Shown: positions 22,156 to 34,475 of the stretch, in pieces
Layout: each line of letters opens with the position of its first letter
Position numbering within the stretch: position 1 is the first letter of the stretch
Assembly: GCA_020205615.1 (NCBI GenBank)
Contig: CM035168.1
Coordinates: forward strand, 1,939,830 to 2,003,829
Reading direction: 5' to 3'
Length of the DNA: 64,000 nucleotides
From: Panax quinquefolius
Lineage: Eukaryota > Streptophyta > Magnoliopsida > Apiales > Araliaceae
Position numbers and translations under genes: made by a program
The notes under the pieces: generated by a model
Seen by the model: only the letters and a program-made list of their open reading frames with translations
Told to the model about the DNA's origin: nothing
Databases searched by the model: none

Positions 22156-22435
22156 CTCTATTCTCCATTCTTTAATATAGATCATTTTAGAGTTGTGTAT
22201 AAATATTAAAAATATGATTATAAAATATTAAATATATTATTAATTATCTATATCATTTCAGATATCAAAAAAAAAGTATTATTTATTGGGTAAAAATAGT
22301 GAGGAACCAAAAGTTATGTTTAATACTTTGGGGTAATATTAAAATAGCGATTAATCTTCTTAAAATTCTCAAACGACTTATATTTAGGAACAAAAATATT
22401 TCTCTAAAACGACTTATATTAAGTAACGAAGGGAG
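22156..22435 (+). mobile_element. Stowaway-type MITE, family S, copy 1
   Basis: Flanked by TA. The right end reads ACGACTTATATTAAGTAACG then AAGGGAG; the left end CTCTATTCTCCATTC...ATATAGATCATTTTAG is its inverted repeat. About 280 bp. Its interior (ACACAACTCTAAAAC-type and ACTTTGGGGTAAT motifs) matches the element at 22700-22982 in the opposite orientation. Confidence 0.75.
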
Positions 22436-22639
22436 TACTATATTATAGTGATATTAGTAATTATCTGTGTTTCAAGACACGACGTAACGAAATTCTTTAT
22501 CTCTTTTCGTGTCTCTCTCTATTTTAACAATTTAAAAATTAGAATGAATCTGAATCGTCCTTGTGTTTTCCTACCCAAATCAATTTGAATGAATCTGAAC
22601 ATTTCTTGTATTTTTCCTTCCAAATTCAAATTGGGTTCC

Positions 22640-24345
22640 ATCTTATTATTATAGATTTGGATATTGCGTACTTTTTTTTAATAAATGCAAAACAAATTAC
22701 TCACTCCGTTCCTTAATATAAGTCGTTTTAGATAAATATTTTTGTTCCTAAATATAAGTCGTTTGAGAATTTCAAGTAAACATTAATTGTTTAATTTTTC
22801 ATATTACCCCAAGTATTAAATATAACTTTGGTTCTGTGACTATTTTATGTCCGATAAATAATACTCTCTTTTTTCAATGCAAGAGCAATATAGATAATTG
22901 ATAGTATATTTAATATTTTATAATTATTTTTTTAATACTTGTACACAACTCTAAAACGACCTATATTAAGGAACGGGGGTAGTATTTACTATCTAAAAAC
23001 TTGAATTGTGAATCCTATTGTTTCACGTATGCAAGAATGTCAATTTAACACTTTTTGGCTAAAAATATTTATTCTCTCAAGATTTGAACTTAATATCTCA
23101 TACTTTCAGTACTAATAAAACATTAATTATCAACTAAGCTAAAATTAATATTACTTTTTAGAAAATTATTAGTAACACTAATAATAATAGTAGTACAACT
23201 TTATTAATTATTAATAATATTATTAATAAGTTGTTAGTAAATAATTATTAATTATTAATAATTTAACATGATCTTTACTTGAATAAATATTTAAAATATA
23301 TTATCTTAACATTATTTATTAGATATTAGTATATATTAATGGTATTAGTAACATTAATATTTTAATAACATTACTGTTATAATCTACATTAATGTTAAAA
23401 AATGAAACCTAATTTTATTTAATTATTTTAACAAAAAAAATAATTGAAGTAATATATCCTAATAAGAATAATTTATCATAATAAGTTAATAACAATAATA
23501 CAATAGTTATAATAAATAAGTAATTTAATCTTATGATTGCATATTTATAAAAATAATAAGTACTTTATTTATTCAATATATTTAAGTCATTTTTTAGATT
23601 TTATCTTTTGCAATAAATAACAAAGTTGGAGAGGTAGAATTAATAGAATAACAAATAAATAAACAAATAATAAAAATCCAAAGATGACGGTTATTTACGA
23701 TCTTGACTCTTTTCACCCGTTCCTACATGAGAAACTAAACACAGAGAAAGAAAAATTGAATTTATCCTCTTTTTGTCAAAATTATCTTCTTTTTTCATTA
23801 GCGTTAATGTTTATTAATAACAATAATATTGTAAGTATATTGATATTATTAATAACATTAATATATCTTAATATACCTAATAAATAATATTATTAAAATA
23901 ATATATTTTATATTTAGCTAAGAAGTAAAATCATGTTAAAGAGAATTACTAATAACTATTTAGTAATTACTAACAACTTATTAATAATATTACTAATAAC
24001 TAATAAGTTATATTAATACTATTAATGTTATTAAAAAAAATTAAGAGATAAAATTAATATTCTTAACTTAGTTGGTAATCAAATGTTTTGTTAGTTTTGA
24101 GAGTATGAGGTTTTAATTTCAAATCTTGAGAGAATAAATATTTTTAGCCCAAATATGTTAAATTGACATGTCAGCGTGTCATGTGCACAAGTCAACGCCA
24201 CATGACACAATAGGCTTCACAATCTAAATTTTAAGATAGTAAAGGGACAATAGGGTTCACAATCCAATTTTCAGATAGTAAAGGGTTTATTTTGTATTGA
24301 CTAAAAAAAATGGGCGCAATATTCAAATACCACTATAATACAAGG
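22640..24345. mobile_element. Long-terminal-inverted-repeat (foldback) element
   Basis: Sequence from about 22640 to 23260 (leaving out the nested MITE at 22700-22982) reappears reverse-complemented at about 23950-24345. Shared landmarks are ATATTGCG, CTTTACTATCT, GATTGTGAA-CCTATTGT, GTCAATTTAACA, and GCTAAAAATATTTATTCTCT. The arms are several hundred bp with a ~700-bp AT-rich centre of TTAATAATATTATTAA repeats. No transposase is seen. Long arms suggest a Mutator-like non-autonomous or foldback element. Outer ends are approximate and no target duplication was assigned. Confidence 0.6.
22700..22982 (-). mobile_element. Stowaway-type MITE, family S, copy 2, nested in a foldback arm
   Basis: CTCACTCCGTTCCTTAATATAAGTC at the left and ACCTATATTAAGGAACGGGGGTAG at the right, flanked by TA (22698-22699, 22983-22984). 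It interrupts the left arm of the 22640-24345 element between ...AACAAATTA and TTTACTATCT, so it arrived later. Confidence 0.8.
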
Positions 24346-24560
24346 GCCGCGTTTGCATTTTACTCTATAATTTAATATTTAAAAAATACTTAAATATAAA
24401 TTATTATTTTAAACTATTGACCTTTTTTCATTTCAGTGATTGACCTTTCAATTTTCTCAATCAGGTCAATAAACTATTAATTTTTTTAAATTTGGTTCAA
24501 TTGAACATGTCATGCCATAAATTGATGATGTGGCTTGAACATGTGACATGTAAAAGTTAA
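24346..24560. other. Left border DNA of the retrotransposon cluster
   Basis: AT-rich, no gene. From 24561 onward nearly all sequence is retrotransposon-derived. GTTAA (24556-24560) immediately precedes the first LTR and would be one half of its target duplication; the other half was not found in the window. Confidence 0.5.
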
Positions 24561-25268
24561 TGTAAAACCCCAAATTTTACGAATAAAGATTTAATTTTCT
24601 CGAAATATTTTTTTGAATATTGTGGTGTGAATTTGAGATAATGTTATAGTTGTGGGTAGTACTTATAAATTTTGCAAAGTATGCAAGTTGTTATATAATA
24701 TTCAATTGGTCGGGGAATATTCTTTTTCTTGGGGAATATCTCATGTCGACAATGACAATCATTGGTGGACCCCATGGCGGAATTATTATCGGATTGAGAA
24801 AACGAAAAAATATTTTATGAAAATAACGGGAAATTTTACCGTTAAAAACTGTTGAACTACTCCTAAGTAGTAAAAGAAATACGATGTCTGGCGTGATTGC
24901 ATAGTAGCACACACGATATTGATTATTGATGCTTACGTGAGAAGTCACCGGTTTTGTTCAATTATTACTACGATAATTCTTTGCAAGTATCTCACGTTAT
25001 TTGATTCAATTATTGTCGATATTTTATGTATTATTAAATCAATAATTGAGACGACGAAGTTATTAATATTATTATTTGCAATATTAACGATGTCTAGAAG
25101 TTACATCGAGGAGAGGTTTGGTCACCTAATCAATTGCTTGTGATAGGAAGAAATCCTTATTGGAAAGTCTTTCTTTCAGGAACGACACAGTCGATTAATA
25201 TTGTGAATTATAATAATAATGATAAATATTGTTAAATATATTGAGGTGTCTTTTTATGAAGTCACGAA

Positions 25269-25307
<39 letters not shown>

Positions 25308-25339
25308 AATTTTATTTTATTAGTATTATTAATGTAATA

Positions 25340-25738
25340 AAAGCGAAAAAGCTTTTTATATAAAATGTAATACTTTTATAAAGTTATTTGTTTTATTAGA
25401 CAATAATTAGAATATAATATATTTTATTATGCATAGTATTTTGCATAGTAAAATCTTTTATATAAAAGCAGAATACTTTTATAAAGTTATTTGTTTTATT
25501 AGGCAATAATTAGAATATAATATATTTTATTATGCGTAGTGTTTTTGCATAGTAAAATCTTTTTATATAAAACATAATACTTTTATAAATTTATTTGTTT
25601 TATTAGACAATAATTAGAATATAATATATTTTATTATGCATAGTGTTTGCATAGTTGCGTAGTGTTTGTATAGTAAAATCTTTTTATATAAAATAGAATA
25701 CTTTTATAAAGTTAATTGTTTTATTAGATTTTAAATAA
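25340..25738. repeat. About 104-bp tandem repeats in the U3 part of the family B LTR
   Basis: Four units, each containing TTATTTGTTTTATTAGACAA, AATATAATATATTTTATTATGC, and TTTGCATAGTAAAATC. Units begin near 25353, 25456, 25560 and 25681. The same array with three or four units is at 47287-47610. Confidence 0.85.
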
Positions 25739-25979
25739 TATATATATATATATATATATATATTTATTTTTATTACATAGTATCCTTTCTATTTTCTATA
25801 AATAGGATGCGTAGTTAAATTGAAATCACACCGAAATTTAGAGATTCTCTTATAATCTTGAGCGTATTTCTTTAGAGTTTTAAGAAGCTTTGAGCGTAGT
25901 CTGAAGTTTTCTTCAAGTATATCCCCGCCTACTGAGTGAGTACTCTTCTTTATAAGGTAAGGGGTATTATTTCTTTCGT

Positions 25980-26560
25980 ATTCATGAAGAGAACTTACAT
26001 TATTCCATTCCTTATTATTACATTGGAATAACCTATATATATCAAGTAATCTGCATCGTGGTGAAATTCTTACATTATTCCATTCCTTATTATTATGTTG
26101 AAATAACATGTATACATGCGAAATACTAGCATAAATGGTGAAATTCTTACATTATTCCATTCCTTATTATTATGTTGGAATAACACATACATACAAGTAT
26201 CACATATATATGGTAAAATTCTTTTGTTATTCCATTTTTATCATTACATTTGGAATATCATGCACATGCAAGCGGTCTATCGCATGCATGGTGATTTTTG
26301 TTGTTATTCCATTCTTTATTATTACATTGGAATATCATCGGTCGTAATTTACTTTGACACGTTTCGTTTCTTTATTATTACATTGGATTATCACATGCGT
26401 GCTTTTTTACGCATGACTGGTTCCATTATTTATTATTACGTTGGGAATAACTTTTATGCATGCGATCTATCGCATGCATGGTGAATCATACATTATTCCA
26501 TTCTTTATTATTACATTGGAATAACTCATATGCGCATGCCACACGTGGTGGTGAATGATC
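25980..26560 (+). repeat. Tandem array of TTATTCCA...TGGAATAA hairpin units
   Basis: Eight or nine units of about 60-68 bp. Each has ATTCCATTCCTTATTATTA followed by CATTGGAATAAC (a stem of ATTCCA against TGGAAT or longer) and then a conserved spacer with CGCATGCATGGTGA. It lies just after the donor-like GTAAGG. Related arrays are at 33475-33890, 47895-48370 and 55460-55690, and in reverse at 35600-36150, 40855-41110 and 58190-58600. Confidence 0.85.
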
Positions 26561-28811
26561 CTTTGTATGCATTTCTTATTAAATTATGGAAATGATATGG
26601 CTACGTGGATTATCGCATGACGGGTGAAAATCCATTTGCAGTTTTATATATTCTATTATACACAGTTGGTTAAAGCTTTTGGCTTCTATATTCCTTGAAA
26701 TTAGTGGAATATCCTGGATATTTGCGCTTCATCCAGTATCTTTTTCATGTGAAATATTCTTACGAGCATTCTTGAATTTTTTCTCCACAAAGCAAAGCGA
26801 TGTCGTGTTGACAATTTGGACATTATTGAGTTCAGGATAAATTAACTTATAAATCTTTAAAATTTATTCTTGAACTTATTTTATTGAATTATTATGTCAT
26901 TGTCATGATTAGTTATGTTGGTTATTATGTGAAAACATGAAAGTTTCTTAGAAATCACAAAGGGTTGAAAATCAGATTTTGGTGAAAATGGAATATAAAA
27001 TTCAATTGACCATATCTCCTATTATATTTTGAATTTTTGAGTGTGGTCAAGTTCTAGAGTTAGATCTATGAGTTTTTCTAACTTATCCAAGTGGAATCAC
27101 TGGAAAAGGTGTTGTAAATTTTTGTGTGGAGTGATTTTAGCAAAGGAGTCAAAAACTGCAAAGTACCAAAAAAGCTACTGTCCAGAAATTTAAAAGGGTA
27201 TTTTCGGCCACTTAATTTGTGATAAAAATTCTGACCTTTTGGGACATGAAAATATATGGTATAAAGTACCTCCTGTCCAAAAATGAGTTCATTCCGACTT
27301 AAAATGAGCAAGTTATGACTATTTCAATATTTAGGTTTTTCCGATGAAAAACGCTATAACCGGAGTTCTATAACTCCGATGACCATGAAATTTAAACTGG
27401 AAGCTCACGTTAACATGTGTAAGATCCTGCCAAGATTTGGGAATTTCTGGAGTTAAACTTTAGGTAGCTAATTTCTTAAAGAATTAATTAGAAATTGATT
27501 TTTGAAAAATACTTAAGGGAGTTAAAAAATTATAAAAAAATACTTGTTGTGTATGAAATATATGTATATATGTTTGGGCAAAGGATAGAAAAATAACAAG
27601 TTGATTTGGTAATTTTTCATGAAAATGATTTAGTTACGAACATATGAGTTAAATATGTTATGTGAAGTTGAAAAATTAGTAAATAGGATTTTATGGCTTA
27701 GGAATCCTATATAGGGTATATGCATATTTTTGATAAGAAATTTGATCATTGGTGATGAAATCTTATGAGTATGACATTTTTGAATGATTAAATGCATTAT
27801 TTGGTAAAGTATAAACAATTGAAATAAATTATTTATAAGTTTAAGAAGTGATTAAAATATTGTTATATATATTAATAATATTAGATTATGAGTTTATTAA
27901 GTGATTGATAATATTTGGATAAATTTAAAGTCTTTAATATTTATCCTTGTTTTCGCTTGATTAATGTTTATATCATTGTCATCATTCTCATGTTTATATT
28001 GTGATAAAAGTCATCTTTGGCTTACGTGCGTAGATGGACTTGGTGTGATTATGACCGAGGATTATTCAAAGATAGTCGTGGCCAAGTAATATGACGGATG
28101 ATGTGGTAAAAATCCTCGGTGGCACAGTAGTGCGTTGATGGGCGATTTTTGGTATGATTATAACCAGGGATTATTCGGTATAGTCATGACCATTGATGAT
28201 TTAATGAATATCCTTGGCCCATAGTGCAGGGATGATTCGATGATGTGGTTTATTTATTAAGCTGAGTCTCAGCGATTAAGTTGACGAAAAACTTTTTAAA
28301 TCATAGAAAGATTTTATTCTCTACTTGACTCTTTTAATGGATTGCTTGTTCCGCTGCAGTTAAACTTGATGTCTATTGTATTTTATCAGTTTAATATTGT
28401 TAAAGACTAATGATAATTTATTTTGCATTATCTTAGTCATAATATTTTTTACTGGGCTAGTTGAGCTCACCCTTTCTTTTATTGTTCTCTTCAGGAAATG
28501 AGAATATAGCTGGGACTAGTCGGGGAATGGAGTGACGGTCCAGATGATAGCATTAGTAGTCCTTACTATGGCATGACATGAAATATATAATTGTATTGAG
28601 GACCTAAGATGTGTGTGTCGTATTTTATACATCACTTAATAATTAATTTTGCTGAACAACAATAAGTGTGATGAGAACCCGACCCTGAAAGCGTCAAAAG
28701 TGCACCACAGTAAAATGAAGAGAACATAAATCTTCTCATGTCCCTTTGGAGACTTGAAATATTTGCTGCTGTACTTTATATGACATGTATTAATTTGAGT
28801 ATGAATATTGT

Positions 28812-31087
28812 TGTAAGACCCCAACTTATTATGCATAAAATTAAATTTTCTCTATTTATTATCTCGAAATAATAAGGAGTTAATTTGATATAATACTTTG
28901 GTTATGGGTGAAATGTGCAAATTTTACAAAATAAGCAAGTGGTTATTAAATATTCATTTTTGTCGGAGAATATTCGTTTGGTCGTGGAATATTCTTGTTG
29001 TCAGGGAATAGTCGTACGACGGCGCAGCCATTCGTGGGCCTCATAACAGAATAACTATCGGATGAAGAAAACGACAAGTTTGAGTTTTTATAAATAACGA
29101 CGTAATTATTACCGTTAACACTGTTGGAATACTTGACGGTTAAAATACAGTAATATGCGTGGTTGCACAGTAGCACACGGTATTGCACAGTATCTTTGAA
29201 TTATTGATTCTTACGTAAGAAGGTACTACTCAATAATTTTTACAGTAATTACTTTTCAATATTTTATTTTATTGATTCAATAATTGTTACGTTGATATTT
29301 TATATTATTGTTGTTTCAATAATTGTCACCGCATGATTTTTTCCATTATCGGATCAATAATTCATATTATTTGAATAATATTATTAGATAGCATTATTGG
29401 CAATGTCTAGAAAGTTCTCATCTCAAGGAGAGTTTGGTCACCTAATTACGAGTCGATGGAGAAATCCTTATCGGAAAGCACCCTCTTCCAGGAACTACCG
29501 GTTGTTATAATTGTGATTACGTAATATTATTTGTGAATAATTAATTATTGATTTATATGATAAGAAAATATTTATTTTATGTGGATATAAATAATGAATT
29601 TATTTATTTTATGTGGTTATAATTGAAGGATTTAATGTTGAGGTGTTTTATCAAGATTTTTGTCGAATGGAGGTATTAAAAATTAAATCGAAGATTTTTA
29701 CGATATATTGCGTGAGTTATAATTTTTAATCCGAATAGTTGATTTGGATCGTTATGATTTTTGGATATGTTATACATATATAAGTTGAGTATATGTCCAC
29801 AAATTTTGAATTGTTAAAAATGAACGAATGATTTGTTATGAATTTTAAGAGGTGACTAATTCGGAAATTAGGGTTATAATTGATTTTAGTGGAAAATTCT
29901 AGAAATGAGTGGGCCCCACTTGTGGTTGGTGAAGAATTGTGCTTGAATTTTATCTCAAATGTGGTGGGTGGCAATAGTAGCGGTAAAAAGCCATCGTGTG
30001 GCGGTCAAGTCTGCTTTTACGGGCTAACATTTTCCTATAAATAGAGGCTAAGTTAGAATTGAAAATCACACCGTAAACATAAGCTTTCTCTCTTTCTCTT
30101 TATATTATCGGCGTATTTTGTGAGTATTTAGATACTTTGAGAGTTCTTTGCTCAAAGACAAGTTTCATTCAAAGATCACTCCCGACCTTTCATTCTGAAG
30201 TACTATTTCTTTGAGGTAAGGGATGTTATTTTCTTCTTAAATGATATTATTTTCTTCAATATCATTATCTTTGAGATATTTTATGAAGTTTATTGTGGAA
30301 TTTCTACCTTTTTGTGTCGGGATTACTATTCACATATCTGACTATTCACGAATCTGACACTATTCACCAAAAAATAAAATTTTCTCTTTTTCGTCCCAGA
30401 TGCCTTTTATGGTTACTATCTTTGATTGTATCCATGTTTTGATCTTTATTTTTGAATTCTACTTCACACTTGGTTATTATGAAGTATTATTGAATTTGGA
30501 TAAACCGAAATACTTAATCCCTAATATTTGTCCTTACGTCTCACTGGATTCGTTCTCTAAAATATTTTTCATCATCCTCAGTCCTTAATGGTGATACTTA
30601 ATGAATATCTTTGGCCTGTAGTGCAAAGATGAATAATTACTTGATGAATATCTTTGGCCCGTAGTGCAAAGATGAACAGGTGTTGAGATGAACATGACCA
30701 ACTGGTGATACAAATGAATATCTTTGGCCCGTAGTACAAAGATGAATATTTTATTTAAGATGTATATTGATTGATGTTACAAGGATAAAATATTGATGAT
30801 GGACTTTTAAATTCATAGATGATAGTAGATGTTATTCTCTACTTAACTCTTCTAATGAATTGTTGTTTCCGCTGCAGTTGTTGATTTAAAACTTGTTGTC
30901 TATTGTATTCTATCAGATTTTTTCCTGTTGAAGACTAAGGATAATTTGTTGTATATTATCTTAGTCATAATGTTCTTTATTGGGCTAGTTGAGCTCACCC
31001 TTTTCCTTTGTGTTCCATTTTTCTTCCCAGGAGGTGAGAATTTAGTAAGGACTAGCCGGGGTATGGAGTGATGATTCAAGATAGCTG
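28812..31087 (+). mobile_element. LTR, chromovirus family A, 3' truncated
   Basis: It begins TGTAAGACCCCAAC inside the family B LTR and is closely related to the solo LTR at 13464. It carries TATAAATA at 30036-30043, donor-like GAG/GTAAGG (intron would start at 30216), ATCTTTG/CAAAGAT hairpins (30607-30750), and an intact acceptor-like TTCTTCCCAG/GAGGTG ending at 31030. It stops at about 31087, where the next insertion starts, and its last ~280 bp are absent. Confidence 0.85.
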
Positions 31088-32957
31088 TGTTAAGTTTGTA
31101 ATATTCATGAACGCAATCAAATTGCATAAAAGTGCGGAAACGTGTAAAATCAGAGTTTAAAAAATTTACAAACCATATACCCGGATCACCCTTTATGCAC
31201 AATTATTAATTAAACGAAAAGATATGAAGAACAAACATACCTTTGAAGATCCGAAGCTTCCTCGTACAAGTTCACCTCCAATCCTTTTCGCGTTCAACTT
31301 GAATCCACCGGGTTTGGTTCCTTCCTTTGATCGATGTAAGCCACCCAAGTGTATGGCCTCTGAGGGTGATCCACCAAGGAAGAAGAAAATTCAAGAAGAT
31401 GGGTGTTTATGGCTCAAACCCTAGTTTTTCCTATCTCTATGAAAAAGGGTACTCTCCAACAAATTGGAATTATGTCGTTTGTTGAAAAAATCAACAACCC
31501 TTCCCACCCATAATAAGACTCTCTTATTTATAGATGTGGGCAACCCACCTTAACAATTAAGGAATTGGGTTTTAATTAATTAAATTCCTTTAATTAATTA
31601 AGCTCCCTAATCTTATTAGGGATAATTAATTAAACTCCTTTAACTAATTTTCCTTCCTAATCCAATTAGGAATAAATGAGAATATTTATATTAAATTAAT
31701 TTCTAAACTCTTTTAGAAATTAAAATAATAATAATTGTAATAATATTAATAAGACTCCTCTTATTAATTTATATTTAATATTTCTAAAATATTAAATAAT
31801 AAACATTAAGCTATTTAATTTATTCTATCACCATAGATTAAATTAAATATACATAACATATATTATTACGATTATGCCATTAACTTCTTAAATAATTATT
31901 CTTCCTTTTATGGTGTGACCCTTTGGGTTCTCCATATTAAATAGTTGTGAATAAATCAATTAGAACAATTCTAATCTTATTTAAATAAATAAATTAAACA
32001 ATTAATTTATTTAAATAAATAATATTTATTCTACATAGGGATAAGCCTCCTGGCGATCAACGACTTTCCGGATAATATAGATTTCAACATTAATCATTAA
32101 AGAACCTTTGAGTAAATAGTTACTTAGATGCAATTCAATCCTTCCACCATACAATGTCCCAATTAAATATAAGACATGGAATTACTTGTCAAGTCTTATT
32201 TTATTTAATTATATGTATTTCGATCCTTAAATGCACAACTCAAATAATGCAAATTAGAAACTCCTTTCTAATTTCATTACGCCTTAACCAAGGACTACTT
32301 TGGGTTGTCATTTATCGAATCACATAGGACATTTCTCTTCTTTTATTAGAAGTGGTAGATTCTTTATTGATCATACATTATCTCTATGTACAACTTATTA
32401 TACCCAAGCATACCCTTTGATATACCCTAAGGGTCTTAAGGAATAAGTCAAAGTATAACTCATCATACACAAGATATTATGATGATCTCAAGTCCAAGGA
32501 TCACTTGTACTACTATCACTACAGGAATTCCTATTGACAGCAAATAAAACTCCATTAGGTATTCCGTAGCGAGCCACGCTCAATGAACTTATTCTCTAAT
32601 AAGCACCTACATACTTGCTTTAGTGTCTCCACACAAATGATCATGAGATCAATCATCCTCATCCAATGAAAGCAAGCAACGTATGTACCAATCTATCCGG
32701 ATTCACTAATCCCCAATTTAGTAATCCAATGATTGGGAACTATTTTAGTTTTAAGCTTTCTAAGAATTTAGATCTCATTAGAATGATCATCATCATTATT
32801 CTAAAAGCATTGCTTAAAACTATGGGTTTATCACATATTATAAAACAGCATCATGTAGATAATTAAAAGCCTTTAATAAATTAGTACTTTTTATTAATAA
32901 ATGAATAAGATTGTTACAAAGTATATGCTTTATCATCAAACATGATTGGATTGTTAC
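31088..32957 (-). mobile_element. Candidate solo LTR of an unrelated retrotransposon
   Basis: Read on the minus strand it begins TGTAACAATCC and ends ACAAACTTAACA, the TG...CA ends of an LTR. A promoter-like CATCTATAAATAAGAGAG lies near 31528 on that strand. It is unlike the chromovirus LTRs around it: palindromic AATTAATTAAATT tracts at 31570-31990 and a structured AT-rich body. Its flanks are AGCTG and AAGTT, so no target duplication is seen. It lies between a broken family A LTR and a broken family C LTR. A second TGTTACA at about 32915-32921 makes the exact end uncertain. Confidence 0.5.
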
Positions 32958-32960
32958 AAA

Positions 32961-34084
32961 GTTTGTGTTGATTAAAAATGAATTTGATAGTTCCATTGTG
33001 TTGGGATTATTAGTGTTAGTGGAAATCGACATCTATTCCGATGATAATTGATGTCTGGGGGTTATATTGATAAATCGGGTAATTAATCGGATAAATGAGT
33101 AATTAATTGCTATTAATTCACATGCTTATATAACTATTTGTTCACATATGTATACTATTGAATCACATTCATGTACTATTAGGGGAGGTGGTGCAAGTTT
33201 GATAATACTTGCAGGACTAAATTAAAAATGAAAGAAAAGTTAGAGGTATTGTCTTGTAATATTTGAGCCCCAAAACGTGTAATTATCGAAACTATATTTT
33301 CCTATAAATAGAAGCTCATTCTTCATTCATTTCTCACCAATTCACTAAAATATATAGAGCAATTATTATAGAGAGAAATTATAGAGAGAAAGAAGAAGAA
33401 AGTCTGCTACCTCTCTCTACTCTAGTATCCGGTTCTTTTCTAAGGTAAGGGGTATTATTTCTTTCGTATTCACGAAGAGAGCTTCATTATTCCATTCTTT
33501 ATTATTATGTTGGAATAACTTTATACATCTGTACCGCATACATGGTGAAATTCTTACATTATTCCTTTCTTTATTATTATGTTGGAATAACTTTTGTCAT
33601 CAAGAATCTGCATACATGGTGAAATTTTTACATTATTCCATTCTTTATTATTACATTGGAATATCCATGCTCAGTGCGATTCGCTGAGACTTCGGTTCCA
33701 TTCTTTATTATTACATTGGAATAACTTTCTGCATGCGATTATCATCACATGCGTGGTGATTTCTTCTATTATTCTATTTTTTATTATTCTGTTGAATATC
33801 ACATGCTGCAAGGATTCGCATGACACACGGTTCCATTCTTTATTATTCTGTTGGAATAACCTATCTATGTGGATTATCACATGCATGGTGAATGATCCTT
33901 CGTATTCATTCCTTATTAAATTGTGGAAATGATCTATCTACGTGTCTTACCGCGTGGCGGGTGAAAATCCATTTGTAGTTTCATATATTCTATGATACTT
34001 ATTTGGTTAAAGTTTGGCTTCTATACTCCATAAAATTAGTAGAATATCCTGGATATTTGCGCTTCATCCGGTATCTTTTCATGG
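32961..34084 (+). mobile_element. LTR fragment, chromovirus family C, both ends missing
   Basis: Matches 54790-55870 of the more complete LTR at 54136-56820. It contains the CTATAAATAGAAGCTC promoter box (about 33303), donor-like CTAAG/GTAAGG at about 33445, and a hairpin array. At 34084 the sequence switches abruptly to the opposite strand of the same LTR family. Confidence 0.8.
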
Positions 34085-34475
34085 ACCGTCAATCCATTCC
34101 CCGACTCGTTCCAGCTATATTCTTATTTCCTGAAGAGAACAGTGAAAGAAAGGGTGAGCTCAACTAGCCCAGTAAGAAATATTATGACTAAGATAATGCA
34201 GAATAAATTATCCTTAGCCTTCAACAGTATAAAAATTGATAGAATATAATAGACAACAAGTTTTAGATCAACAACTGCAGCGGAATAAGCAATCCATTAG
34301 AAGAGTCAATTAGAGTATAAAATCTACTATCTTCTATGATTCAAAAAGTTTTCCATCAACTTTATCGCTGAGACTCAGCTTAATAAATAAAATCGAATCA
34401 ATCCTGCACCACGACCAAGGATATTCATGTAATCATCAATGGTCATGATTATACCGAATAATCTTTGGTCATAAT
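34085..34475 (-). mobile_element. LTR fragment in inverted orientation
   Basis: The reverse complement of a 3' LTR region. It includes, on the minus strand, CTGTTCTCTTCAGGAAATAA (acceptor-like), CTGGGCTAGTTGAGCTCACC and GCTGAGTCTCAGCGAT. It ends where another inverted LTR terminus begins at 34476. Confidence 0.75.

Larger units (their letters stand above)
24561..28811 (+). mobile_element. LTR, chromovirus family B, cut at its 3' end
   Basis: It starts TGTAAAACCCCAAATTTTAC like the complete LTR at 46640-50578 and is collinear with it for about 4.25 kb (this copy has an additional 104-bp repeat unit). Inside are (TA)n tracts (25269-25300, 25739-25762), four 104-bp repeats, TATAAATA at about 25798, donor-like AAG/GTAAGG at 25957, a hairpin array (25980-26560), and acceptor-like TCTCTTCAG ending 28494. 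The last ~170 bp before the expected GGGGGCGTCACA are missing, because a family A LTR starts at 28812 and the tissue beyond it is rearranged. Confidence 0.85.

Noticed and set aside
26116..26484. 122-codon plus-strand frame
   Set aside because: It runs through the LTR hairpin array; its repeated peptide pattern is a by-product of the tandem repeat.
25980..26560. CRISPR-like array (regular palindromic repeats with spacers)
   Set aside because: The spacers are as conserved as the repeats, units are degenerate, and the array recurs inside plant LTRs on both strands.
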